From the NCBI RefSeq assembly GCF_009849585.1, contig NZ_VCRN01000015.1, positions 39,979 to 103,978 of the forward strand: DNA of 64,000 nucleotides. Direction: 5' to 3'. A program made the translations under genes and the position numbers. The notes under the pieces were generated by a model. That model saw only the letters and a list, made by a program, of their open reading frames with translations, was not told where the DNA came from and made no database searches. This DNA comes from Bacillus sp. ZZV12-4809. GTDB lineage: Bacteria; Bacillota; Bacilli; Bacillales; Cytobacillaceae. Every line of letters begins with the position of its first letter. The stretch's first letter is position 1. Shown here piece by piece: positions 1-7,893 of this stretch.

Positions 1-564
1 AGGACATCATTTTTCTACCCGACGATCATTCCGCTCATTGCGGTAGCGAATATATGGCTTTTCGTTTATACCCCCCAGTATGGGCTGCTCGATAACTTCC
101 TCCACTTGTTCGGTGCAGGGGACACGAACTGGCTCGGAAATCCGAGTACGGTCATGATCGCAATGATTGTCATGATCATTTGGAAAGACGCCGGTTTTTA
201 TATGATTTTTTATTTAGCTGGTTTGCAAAATTTACCGAGAGATGTTTATGAAGCGGCTGAGATTGAAGGGGCAAAGCCATTCCAGATGTTCCGCCATATT
301 ACGTTTCCGCTCCTGATGCCGACAACGCTGTTCGTAATGATCGTGGCAATTACAAACTCATTCAAAAACGTTGACCACTTGTACATTATGACTAAGGGGG
401 GACCTGATAATGCCAGCAATCTGCTGCTCTATCATATCTATGAAGCGGCATTTACAAATTGGGACCTTGGCAAAGCGGCCGTTCTGACTGTGGTTTTGAT
501 TGTCATTATGCTGGGGATCACGGCATTCAACTATTTATATCTTGACCGGAAAATCCATTACTGA
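1..564 (+). CDS. Carbohydrate ABC transporter permease (5' end outside window)
   Basis: Inner-membrane permease of a carbohydrate importer (MalF/UgpA-like, binding-protein-dependent transport family). The reading frame is open from base 1, so the gene starts upstream and only about 187 C-terminal residues are present; the ATG at 106 is internal. Several hydrophobic helices are visible, and the cytoplasmic EAA loop that docks on the ATPase reads EAAEIEGAKPFQMF...P. It is followed 18 bp later by a second permease, which is the usual paired arrangement. The binding protein should lie upstream, outside the window. The substrate cannot be told; a sugar or glycerol-phosphate type ligand is likely from family membership. 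Confidence 0.93.
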   Translation, partial: RTSFFYPTIIPLIAVANIWLFVYTPQYGLLDNFLHLFGAGDTNWLGNPSTVMIAMIVMIIWKDAGFYMIFYLAGLQNLPRDVYEAAEIEGAKPFQMFRHITFPLLMPTTLFVMIVAITNSFKNVDHLYIMTKGGPDNASNLLLYHIYEAAFTNWDLGKAAVLTVVLIVIMLGITAFNYLYLDRKIHY

Positions 565-582
565 GAGGGGGGGAGAATTCAA

Positions 583-1392
583 TTGAAAAAATTGAATTAT
601 GGCATCATTATTGTTCTTGGGATTATTTCGTTTATCCCGCTGCTTTGGGTTATCATCACTTCCTTCTCTCCGGGTAATCAAGTGATTAATGGAGGATTTC
701 CGTTCTGGGTTTCAAACCCAACGGTTGAAAACTATGTGAAAGCGTGGGAGACGGCACCATTTGTCCAATATTACATTAATACATTCGTTATCGTTTTTGG
801 CGTGCTGATTGTCCAGCTGTTCACGATTACACTAGCAGCTTATGCTTTTGCCCGGGTGAACTTCAAAGGGAAAAATGTACTGTTTATCCTGTTCTTGCTT
901 CAGCTGATGATTCAGCCTGAAATTCTGTTGTTCCCAAATTACCAGGTTATTAGCCAGCTTGGACTCGTCAATACGAAGCTGGCTGTCATGATGCCGTATT
1001 GGGCTTCCGCTTTCGGAGTATTTTTGCTCCGCCAGACATTCAAGCAGGTTCCGTATGATCTGGATGAAGCATCGAGAATAGACGGCTGTAAATGGTACCA
1101 AACGCTGTGGCATGTATACATTCCATCTGCGAAACCGACATATATTGCCTTTGCACTCGTCTCCGTCAGTCACCATTGGAGCAACTTCATGTGGCCGCTG
1201 ATTATCACAGATTCTGTGGAGTCTCGACCGTTGACCGTTGGACTTGCCTTATTTGCGCAATCGTATGAAACGGGAGCGCAATGGGGAATGGTTGCTGCAG
1301 GTACAGTAATGGTCATCATGCCTTTAGTCATTGCTTTCTTCATTTTCCAAAAACAGTTTGTTTCAAGTTTTATGCATTCAGGTATCAAATAG
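583..1392 (+). CDS. Carbohydrate ABC transporter permease (MalG/UgpE-like)
   Basis: Second permease of the same importer, 269 aa, a normal length for the MalG/UgpE group. It has about six membrane helices and an EAA loop (DEASRIDGCKWYQTLW...P) at roughly residues 165-190. The start is TTG at 583, chosen because a strong GGGGGGGAG Shine-Dalgarno lies just upstream and the protein begins with a charged residue then a hydrophobic helix. It is followed after 12 bp by the MBL-fold gene, so permeases and hydrolases are probably one transcript. No ATPase gene is seen here; it may be encoded elsewhere, as for MsmX-served importers in Bacillus. Confidence 0.93.
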   Translation: MKKLNYGIIIVLGIISFIPLLWVIITSFSPGNQVINGGFPFWVSNPTVENYVKAWETAPFVQYYINTFVIVFGVLIVQLFTITLAAYAFARVNFKGKNVLFILFLLQLMIQPEILLFPNYQVISQLGLVNTKLAVMMPYWASAFGVFLLRQTFKQVPYDLDEASRIDGCKWYQTLWHVYIPSAKPTYIAFALVSVSHHWSNFMWPLIITDSVESRPLTVGLALFAQSYETGAQWGMVAAGTVMVIMPLVIAFFIFQKQFVSSFMHSGIK

Positions 1393-1404
1393 GGCGGTGG
1401 TTGG

Positions 1405-2145
1405 ATGGATATTCATTTTCTGGGAACGGGAAGTGCCTATCCCGGTACTGAACGGGATCATACCTCAATTTGTTTTTCGAATAAAGGTTATCATGTTCTG
1501 GTTGATGTCAGTGGGAACCCTTGCAGGAAACTGAAGCAGATGGATGTGGATTTAGGGGAGCTCGATGCAGTGGTGCTCACCCATTTTCATTTCGACCATA
1601 TATATGGGCTGCCTTCCTTGCTATGGGGGATGTGGCTGGAAGGAAGGAAAAAGCCTTTGAGGATTTTCTGCGATTACCGTAATGAGAAAAAGCTTCGCGA
1701 ATGGCTGGCAGCAATGGAGGCTGACAAGTGGCCAATTTCGTTTTCCATCAAGGTGGAAATATTTAATGGTGATCAGGAAGAGCAGCTGTTATCAGGCGGT
1801 GAGATGTCATTCACCTGTTTTAAAGCGCTTCATTCTGTTCCGGCTGTGGGACTTGAGGTGCAATGCGCAGGCCGAGTAGTCGTGTATTCATGTGATACAG
1901 AAATCAATGCACGAATCGGACAATATGGCCATATAGATATGTTAATTCATGAAGCGACATCCGCTTGTACTCTAACCGGGAACCACAGCAGCCTCCGTGA
2001 AGTTGCAGAAAAATATGCTCTGGATAATATCAAAGAAATTGTGTTAGTTCACTTATCTGATAACGAACCATATGAAGAAGAGGTAACAAGGCTGGGCATC
2101 CCGAAGATTGTCATTGGAGAAGACCTGATGACGAAATCACTATAA
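1405..2145 (+). CDS. MBL-fold metallo-hydrolase
   Basis: A 246-aa metallo-beta-lactamase-fold protein. The dinuclear metal motif HFHFDH is at about residues 61-66, following the N-terminal strand pattern HFLGTGSAYPG. A later CDTE and a HEATSAC segment supply the usual downstream Asp and His ligands. The layout matches the RNase Z/phosphodiesterase-like branch, which hydrolyses phosphodiesters, but no RNase Z-specific arm is evident. It sits between sugar importer permeases and a HAD phosphatase, so an inferred role is processing of an imported phosphodiester or phosphosugar. The substrate is unknown. The ATG at 1405 has GGGCGGTGG upstream. Confidence 0.88.
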   Translation: MDIHFLGTGSAYPGTERDHTSICFSNKGYHVLVDVSGNPCRKLKQMDVDLGELDAVVLTHFHFDHIYGLPSLLWGMWLEGRKKPLRIFCDYRNEKKLREWLAAMEADKWPISFSIKVEIFNGDQEEQLLSGGEMSFTCFKALHSVPAVGLEVQCAGRVVVYSCDTEINARIGQYGHIDMLIHEATSACTLTGNHSSLREVAEKYALDNIKEIVLVHLSDNEPYEEEVTRLGIPKIVIGEDLMTKSL

Positions 2146-2180
2146 GTGAATAGAAACAAGGATAGAGATGAGGAGATTCC

Positions 2181-2306
2181 TTGGGTATGGCGGCATCCAA
2201 TTATGTAATTGGAGAAATGGTCATGCTCAGGGAATTTTTTATCGCAGTTTGTGCAAGAATCAACCCTGATCGAAGTTTCACTTTATTGGATGGAGGAGAC
2301 CAATGA
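2181..2306 (+). CDS. Possible 41-codon small ORF overlapping the HAD gene start
   Basis: An open frame starts at TTG 2181 (AGGAG five bases upstream, at 2171-2175) or ATG 2187 and ends with TGA at 2304-2306. Its stop overlaps the ATG of the next gene in the ATGA form typical of translational coupling. The predicted peptide (MGMAASNYVIGEMV at its start) is not recognised. It could be a real small protein, a leader peptide, or the C-terminal remnant of a lost gene. The perfect inverted repeat CCAATTA/TAATTGG at 2197-2212 lies inside it. Support is positional only. Confidence 0.35.
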   Translation: MGMAASNYVIGEMVMLREFFIAVCARINPDRSFTLLDGGDQ

Positions 2307-3082
2307 GAAACTTGAAAGGATATATTTTTGACTTGGATGGCACCGTATATCTTGGGAAGCAATTGATTGAAGGAGCAGAGACGGTTATCAACTCCCTTCT
2401 GAATGAGGGAAAGAAGGTGCTGTTCCTTACAAATAAGACGATTGAATCGCGTCAGCGTTATGTGGAAAAGCTTCGCGGCTTCAAGATCAATGCAAGCCTT
2501 GAGAACATTTTGAATCCGACGCTTACTCTGATTGACTATTTGCGGGAACACCATCCTGATGCCGCGCTGTATGTGATTGGAGAGCAGCCAATCAAAGATG
2601 AACTGGCTCTTGCCGGCTTCGAGGAAGCGCTGGCACCGGCAGAGGTTGACGTTGTTATCCTGTCATGGGATCGGAATTTTCACTATAATCATTTAAATTT
2701 TGCCTTTCAAGCGGTAAAGCTAGGAGCAAAGATGATAGCCACCAATCCTGACAGAACCTGTCCCATGGAGGCCGGCGAAGTTCCGGATTGTGCCGGAATG
2801 ATTGGTGCTGTGGAAGCGGTTTGTGGTAAGTCGATTGATGTACAGATTGGAAAGCCATCCATCCTTACAATTGAAGCAGCATTGAAAATACTGCATCTTA
2901 AGCCGGATGATTGTATTATGGTCGGTGATCGTCTTGAAACGGATATCCGAATGGGGAACGAAGCTGGAATGAAAACAGCACTTGTTCTTAGCGGGATTAC
3001 TGCCGCGGAGGACTTGGAGGCTTCTCCGTGGAAGCCAGATTATGTATTTTCTTCAGTTTGTGGATTGCTATCAGTAAAATGA
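2303..3082 (+). CDS. HAD-IIA family phosphatase (NagD-like)
   Basis: A 259-aa haloacid dehalogenase superfamily phosphatase of subclass IIA, the NagD/AraL/PGP type. Motif I is FDLDGTVYLG at residues 9-18 (nucleophile Asp and general acid Asp). Motif II is the LTNKT strand near residue 46. The conserved IGKPS lysine and the acidic motif GDRLETDIRMGNEAG are in the C-terminal half, with the IIA cap between. Members dephosphorylate small phosphosugars or glycerol phosphates in the cytoplasm. The ribosome binding site is GGAGGAG. As last gene of the importer cluster it may remove phosphate from the imported ligand (inference). Confidence 0.9.
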   Translation: MRNLKGYIFDLDGTVYLGKQLIEGAETVINSLLNEGKKVLFLTNKTIESRQRYVEKLRGFKINASLENILNPTLTLIDYLREHHPDAALYVIGEQPIKDELALAGFEEALAPAEVDVVILSWDRNFHYNHLNFAFQAVKLGAKMIATNPDRTCPMEAGEVPDCAGMIGAVEAVCGKSIDVQIGKPSILTIEAALKILHLKPDDCIMVGDRLETDIRMGNEAGMKTALVLSGITAAEDLEASPWKPDYVFSSVCGLLSVK

Positions 3083-3158
3083 CAAACAAACAAGCAGAAG
3101 TATAACATTCAGCAGCATCGTATCGGTGGGGGAATATACAAATAGCCAACATCTTAGC

Positions 3159-3192
3159 AGACCAATTTGCTTAAAATTGGTCTTTTTTTTTT
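3159..3192 (+). terminator. Rho-independent terminator after HAD gene
   Basis: Perfect 10-bp stem AGACCAATTT / AAATTGGTCT with a five-base loop, followed by an uninterrupted T run. It closes the importer/hydrolase operon. Confidence 0.92.
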
Positions 3193-3506
3193 ATTACTGA
3201 TAATAGGGCGTTCAGCTTGGTAATTTTGATATTAATTTGAATCATATATTTGCGTTGTTGATTTTATAGGCAGGTTCATTAAGGGGAAATTAGTAAACAG
3301 CTTAGTGAGAACTTAGAACGAATTTGATGATCACAGTTAGATTTTAGATGGCCAACACTATTTAACTTTTATTTTTATCCTATTGAAAAATAATTGAATC
3401 TAGGTGTTATATTATTAGTAATAAAAAATTGTGATAAAACGATATGGATGTTCAGAATAGATAATATTGTATTTAGGTTCCATACAAGATCAAGGAGGAG
3501 AGTTTT
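3193..3506. other. Non-coding AT-rich gap
   Basis: Between the terminator and the DUF418 gene. Very AT-rich, with no open frame of note and no structured RNA that I recognise. It must hold the promoter of the downstream gene, but no clean -35/-10 pair stands out. The Shine-Dalgarno AAGGAGGAG at 3492-3500 belongs to the next gene. Confidence 0.5.
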
Positions 3507-4664
3507 ATAAACGCACAACAAAATAATCACACATATAATAAACGGGCAATTTCATTAGATTTAGCTAGAGGATTCATGCTTTTGTTGATTGTACTTGCTC
3601 ATGCGCCATTATACTTATACGCTTCCGATCCGGGGATTATGAGTCGCCCTAAGAGCATTACTTTTATAGACTCATTGATAAATACTTTCGGAGAATTGTT
3701 TATAGATAACCGTGCACGGCCGCTGTTTGCTGTTTTATTTGGATATGGGTTAGTTTTGAGCTTTGAAAAACAGCTTTCACGAGGCAGTACGATAAAAGCC
3801 GCGATTAAAATCATTAGACGGAGATGTTATTATTTAATCGTATTCGGAATTATTTTAGCTGTATTTATTGGGGGACAAGACATATTGATGGCTTATGGTG
3901 TAGCCGGTCTGCTGGTAAGCTGGCTGCTGCCGCGTGATAACAGGGTTTTAATTAAAGCTGCGGCCATTATTTGTATCGTTATACTGTTTTATTTACCATT
4001 TGTATGGGGTTCATTTTTGAATGAAATGGGCAGGTATGGGTTTGGAAGTGATTTTTCGAGGGATGACCATTATATTCAGTTACTAACTGAGGCAATTGTT
4101 TCGTTCCCTATTGTTCCTATCTTCATTCATTTTCTTTTCCCCATTATCCCTTCAGTACTCTTAGGGATTTGGAGTGGGAGGAAACGTCTTTTAACAGATC
4201 CTCATGCGCACCATAAGAGATTAAAAATAATTGCTGTAATAGGAATTACAATATCAATAATTGGCGCTGTTCCTTTAGTGATGATTGGTGAAGTATGGAA
4301 ACCTGGCTATTTTGCAGCCGGAATCATTTGGGGTATTCACATTATAACTGGAATGGCTGCTGGAATCGGATATGCCGCATTATTTGGAGTAATTGGGAAC
4401 CATATTAAAAAGTCTGATTGGATCACAAATTCAATAGTTGCATTAGGACAGCGTTCGCTTACATTTTATGTCTTGAATGAAGCCATGTTAGTCATCCTAT
4501 TGTCGCCCGCAGCCTTGGATTTAGGCGGAACATTAACCAGCAGCGGAGTTACAGCGGCTGCTATTTTCCTATGGATAGCTGCTGTCATAATTGCATCTAT
4601 TTTAGCAAAATACAATAGGAAAGGACCACTTGAACATCTAATGCGCCGGTTAGTTTATAAGTAA
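3507..4664 (+). CDS. DUF418 membrane protein with apparent ATA start
   Basis: Polytopic membrane protein of the DUF418/YeiB-like family, function unknown. The conserved N-terminal SLDLARG segment, the DNRARPLFAVLFGYG segment and about ten hydrophobic helices are visible. The first ATG (3576) lies after SLDLARG and has only a weak AGAGG upstream, so it would cut off conserved sequence. The perfect Shine-Dalgarno AAGGAGGAG at 3492-3500 is correctly spaced only for ATA at 3507, giving 385 aa, a usual family length. No ATG, GTG or TTG lies in frame between 3474 (stop) and 3576. Either ATA is used, or the start codon has been mutated and expression is reduced. It is monocistronic, with its own terminator. 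Confidence 0.8.
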   Translation: MNAQQNNHTYNKRAISLDLARGFMLLLIVLAHAPLYLYASDPGIMSRPKSITFIDSLINTFGELFIDNRARPLFAVLFGYGLVLSFEKQLSRGSTIKAAIKIIRRRCYYLIVFGIILAVFIGGQDILMAYGVAGLLVSWLLPRDNRVLIKAAAIICIVILFYLPFVWGSFLNEMGRYGFGSDFSRDDHYIQLLTEAIVSFPIVPIFIHFLFPIIPSVLLGIWSGRKRLLTDPHAHHKRLKIIAVIGITISIIGAVPLVMIGEVWKPGYFAAGIIWGIHIITGMAAGIGYAALFGVIGNHIKKSDWITNSIVALGQRSLTFYVLNEAMLVILLSPAALDLGGTLTSSGVTAAAIFLWIAAVIIASILAKYNRKGPLEHLMRRLVYK

Positions 4665-4746
4665 TAAAAGCCAGGTTGCCTTTTTCAAGTTCAATATGGA
4701 ATGAAATTATTTAAAATAAAATGCTATGCAGCAGTATACAACAATT

Positions 4747-4783
4747 AAAGCTTGAGGGTGAATTTAATCCTCAAGCTTTTTGC
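4747..4783 (+). terminator. Terminator after DUF418 gene
   Basis: Perfect stem AAAGCTTGAGG / CCTCAAGCTTT with a T-rich tail. Confidence 0.88.
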
Positions 4784-4862
4784 TTTATATTTTATTTGTA
4801 TTTCTTCACTTTATTAGTTTTTCTATGACCACAAAGTTACTAACATACTGCTCATTTTTTTG

Positions 4863-6782
4863 TTATTCAATCCCTTTATCTTCTTTCATCAATTTCTTCA
4901 TATCAATTCTGAGCATCCGGTCCATCGGGTAGGTGGTCGTATATCGGTATTTATCTGCTCCAGATTCAAATACGACGTAGAGTTCTTTTTGTACTTCTAC
5001 TATTCCTTCTGGCATTGGAATGGCTTCGATACTCTGGCGCGGTTTTGCAGTGTGTCCATCAAGGAACCAAAGGGGCACTTCTTTTCCTTCAACAGCGACA
5101 TAGGAATGAGGGTCTTCTTTTAACGGGTACTCATACCGATAAAGCACACTATCATTTGCTCTTCCGTAGGATGTACTTAGTATAATTCCATTCCTTGCAG
5201 CTTTTTGTATAATGGCACCTTGGACTTTTCCAGTCGTTGAAAGGACGTAATCGGGCAAAGCATGGTCAAGTGAACCATTCCAATGTTCTTCTGAAAGCAT
5301 GTCGTTGCTTCGCTCCAAATCGAAGCCGATCATCCAGGCATAATGCATCTCACCATCTCTGTTTTCAATATGGTGGGATGGATCAGTCGGATAGGCGCTT
5401 GCCTCATAAAATTCACCGACCCAGAGAATACCTTCATCATAAACTGTGTAAGCTGCTTCGACCGGTAATGGTATTTGTCTTGTGAACTGGATTTCTCCAT
5501 TATTTTCGGCTTTTGCCAGGTCACTTAATTTGAAACTGAACAAGTAATTCTCTGATGCGACCCAGCCATGATCACGACTAACCGTAACGCCTCCTGCGTG
5601 ACCGGTATAAGGGGTGCCGTCAGTATTATAAAGGACAACTGATTTCACCAGCTTGCCTGACGTGCGATCTGTTACGGTAATGGTACCCGGCCGAATGCCA
5701 TCATCGACATAGCTTATGGTCAGCAGCCAATCTTTTTTCTTATAATAGGATAACCCTTGAGGGACGAGACCTTCCGCTAGTCCAGCAATCACTGGTCCGT
5801 CAGAACTAATATCCCATAGACCTTGATAGGCTGGGTCCTTTAGATGTTTCCAGCGTTCAAGCTGCGTAATGATTTGGTGTTCAGGGGTGACTTGTACTGG
5901 CTCCGATTTTTCCGATATATTCCCAGATGTATCCTCTGCGCTAACTTGTAATGTGTAGGTTTGGCTGCCAATTAACAGATAAAGCTGAAAATCTGTACTT
6001 GATGCATCAACAGAATATTCGAGCTGTCCATCTTTGTAAATGTGATAACGAAATAGGTCTGATTCATTTGAAGTGCCCCAGCTCAATGCAGCATTTCCGT
6101 TGCCAGCAGTCGCCGACAGATTGGCAGGTGGATTCGGAGCTTCCTGATCTGATACTGGACGGGCTGGAGCCTGACCTTCTGCCAGCCATCCCGGAGTAGG
6201 GTTTTGGTTGATCCCTAACTTTTTCATTGTCCTTGTATTGTTCTCAGGATAAGTATACGTGACCGTTTTCTTTACTAACACATCGTCCTTTGAATAAACG
6301 GCTTTGACAACTTCACTGCCATTAGGATCATATACAGTTAGTGTGCTGCCGCCATTGACCAGGCCGCTGATATTACTTAGGGTGATTGTATCTTCCTCTT
6401 TTAAATACTTGCTTTTATAGGAATAGAAATAGTTATAGTTGAAAGCTTCCAGTGAGATCGGGCTGATTGCTGCGGTTTTTGTCCAGACCACCACAGTTTC
6501 CCAAGGCATTAAAATATATGATTCCTGTATTTTTTCATTCCAATTGTGGGAGGCGAACCGGTAATCTTTCAGGTCTATTTTATTCGGGCTATTGTTATAA
6601 AGCTCAAAGTATTCAAATGCATCATTACCCCCGTAGTTATCTGTATTAGGAATCAATTCCGTGATCAGCAGACCGGGTGCGCCTGCCTCTTCTGCCTTGG
6701 CTTCCTGTGCTGGCATTAGTGCCATTCCAATTCCTATTACAAGCATAAGAACAGATACCCATTTGAATTGAATTTTCAACAT
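4863..6782 (-). CDS. Secreted lamin-tail and fibronectin type III domain protein
   Basis: A 639-aa exported protein. Residues 1-30 form a Sec signal peptide (hydrophobic core then AQEAKAEEA). A lamin-tail domain follows at about 35-135 (LLITELIPNTDNYGG, then FEYFELYNNS). A fibronectin type III domain is at about 215-300. The remaining ~340 residues show no recognised motif; repeated Trp/Tyr-rich strands suggest a propeller-like beta fold. Lamin-tail domains in bacteria occur in extracellular nucleases, phosphoesterases and surface proteins, but no catalytic motif is visible here. The ATG at 6782 has a strong GGAGGA site. It lies just downstream of glpP, with its own promoter and a leader hairpin resembling the one before glpT, so glycerol-3-phosphate control is inferred. 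Confidence 0.85.
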   Translation of the reverse strand: MLKIQFKWVSVLMLVIGIGMALMPAQEAKAEEAGAPGLLITELIPNTDNYGGNDAFEYFELYNNSPNKIDLKDYRFASHNWNEKIQESYILMPWETVVVWTKTAAISPISLEAFNYNYFYSYKSKYLKEEDTITLSNISGLVNGGSTLTVYDPNGSEVVKAVYSKDDVLVKKTVTYTYPENNTRTMKKLGINQNPTPGWLAEGQAPARPVSDQEAPNPPANLSATAGNGNAALSWGTSNESDLFRYHIYKDGQLEYSVDASSTDFQLYLLIGSQTYTLQVSAEDTSGNISEKSEPVQVTPEHQIITQLERWKHLKDPAYQGLWDISSDGPVIAGLAEGLVPQGLSYYKKKDWLLTISYVDDGIRPGTITVTDRTSGKLVKSVVLYNTDGTPYTGHAGGVTVSRDHGWVASENYLFSFKLSDLAKAENNGEIQFTRQIPLPVEAAYTVYDEGILWVGEFYEASAYPTDPSHHIENRDGEMHYAWMIGFDLERSNDMLSEEHWNGSLDHALPDYVLSTTGKVQGAIIQKAARNGIILSTSYGRANDSVLYRYEYPLKEDPHSYVAVEGKEVPLWFLDGHTAKPRQSIEAIPMPEGIVEVQKELYVVFESGADKYRYTTTYPMDRMLRIDMKKLMKEDKGIE

Positions 6783-6808
6783 AAATCCTCCTTTTTAAAA
6801 GGTTTTTT

Positions 6809-6875
6809 ATGAAAAATGAAAAGAACCCATGACAACAGAGTGTACGATGCCGTACACACAGTTGCACAGGGTTCT
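6809..6875 (-). promoter_or_regulatory. Leader terminator of GlpP type before the lamin-tail gene
   Basis: On the minus strand the leader carries GAGGAGAACCC, a long stem closed by AGAACCC / GGGTTCT with an inner perfect GTGTACG / CGTACAC hairpin, then a T-rich tail, all between the promoter and the start codon. The glpT leader in this window has the same layout (GGAGAACCC ... TGGGTTTT plus T run). GlpP is known in B. subtilis to antiterminate at such leaders of glpD, glpFK and glpTQ. That GlpP acts here is inference. Confidence 0.65.
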
Positions 6876-6910
6876 CCTCATCTCTACCCGCTATTTTTAA
6901 TATTTAATTA

Positions 6911-6939
6911 ATCATACAATGGGGGATTGGGGGCGGCAA
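6911..6939 (-). promoter_or_regulatory. Sigma-A type promoter for the lamin-tail gene
   Basis: Minus-strand TTGCCG (6939-6934), a 17-bp spacer, then TATGAT (6916-6911). It lies upstream of the leader hairpin and separates this gene from glpP. Confidence 0.6.
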
Positions 6940-7113
6940 TGTGCATTTAGTATGATTTTTAAGTTTATTCTGAATTATCTGATCGATAATCGGTAGAGAA
7001 GCATTTGGACTATAAAACCATTACAAAGAAATGCAACGTATTGGAAGAGAGCGAGATTATTAGTTTACCTTTTCCATGGTATAAGAAATAAGAAAGGCAG
7101 AAAGTAAAAAGAG

Positions 7114-7683
7114 TTAGAGATCCAAATTCCATAGCTTTGGATTGCCGGAGGAAATGGCGAGTGCACCGGCTCCTAATCCATTCAAAATGTCCTCCTTATT
7201 ACTGATCAGGCCACCAGCGATGATTGGCAGTGCAGTCATTGTCGTCAGTTTATCAATGACAGATGGCATGAGGCCAGGCAGGACTTCAATTGCATCCGGC
7301 TTACAGTTATGCGCGATATCGATTCCTTTGACCAGTGCATTGCGATCGATAAGAAAAAGGCGCTGGATTGTCATTAGGCCTTCTTCTTTAGCATATTTAA
7401 CCAGGTTGCTCTTTGTTGTAATAATGCCGGCTGGCTTCCAGATTTCTGCTATGTATTTAATAGCGCTCTTCGTGTTGGACAGTCCATCGATAAAATCAAT
7501 GTGGATGAATGCAGTTTTGCCGGCTTGCTTTAGTTTTTTCAGGTAACCGTTCATAGTAATCAAATTTCCAGTAAGGATGAAAACCATGTTGGCTTTTGAA
7601 TGAATGGCCTTTTCCAGGTCTCCTTCTTCCTTTATTGAAGCAATCACTTGGGATTGTACAATGTCTATTATGTTTTGTTTCAT
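7114..7683 (-). CDS. glpP: Glycerol-3-phosphate responsive antiterminator
   Basis: A 189-aa cytoplasmic RNA-binding regulator, full length for GlpP. With bound glycerol-3-phosphate it prevents transcription termination in leaders of glycerol genes in Bacillus. The fold is TIM-barrel like; conserved stretches include FIHIDFIDGLS, GIITTKSNLVKYAK and EVLPGLMPSVI, and the phosphate-binding style end IIAGGLISNKEDI. No glycerol kinase or dehydrogenase genes are adjacent, unlike B. subtilis, where glpP heads glpFKD. Two candidate target leaders are in this window, before glpT and before the neighbouring lamin-tail gene. Confidence 0.92.
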   Translation of the reverse strand: MKQNIIDIVQSQVIASIKEEGDLEKAIHSKANMVFILTGNLITMNGYLKKLKQAGKTAFIHIDFIDGLSNTKSAIKYIAEIWKPAGIITTKSNLVKYAKEEGLMTIQRLFLIDRNALVKGIDIAHNCKPDAIEVLPGLMPSVIDKLTTMTALPIIAGGLISNKEDILNGLGAGALAISSGNPKLWNLDL

Positions 7684-7893
7684 CTACTATTCCCCTTTTT
7701 TAATGTCTGATTATTCTATACCTTATCTTGTGTTTGAACAAATTAAGCATTTGTAATTCTGCTATCACTTTTGAAGGAACCAGGTTAATAGGTCTCTATA
7801 TTTTATTCAAGAGAATAGACAATAATGATTGGAACGCTGTATTTACGAATTGAGTTTGATATAGAAAAGCTTGTTTTCTGCATCCTCCGCTAT

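Noticed and set aside
832..1176. Minus-strand open frame inside the second permease gene
   Set aside because: It is a shadow of a clear membrane-protein gene and has no ribosome binding site.
2197..2212. Inverted repeat CCAATTA/TAATTGG as an operator
   Set aside because: It lies inside a possible ORF with no promoter nearby; a 7-bp AT-rich repeat is easily chance.
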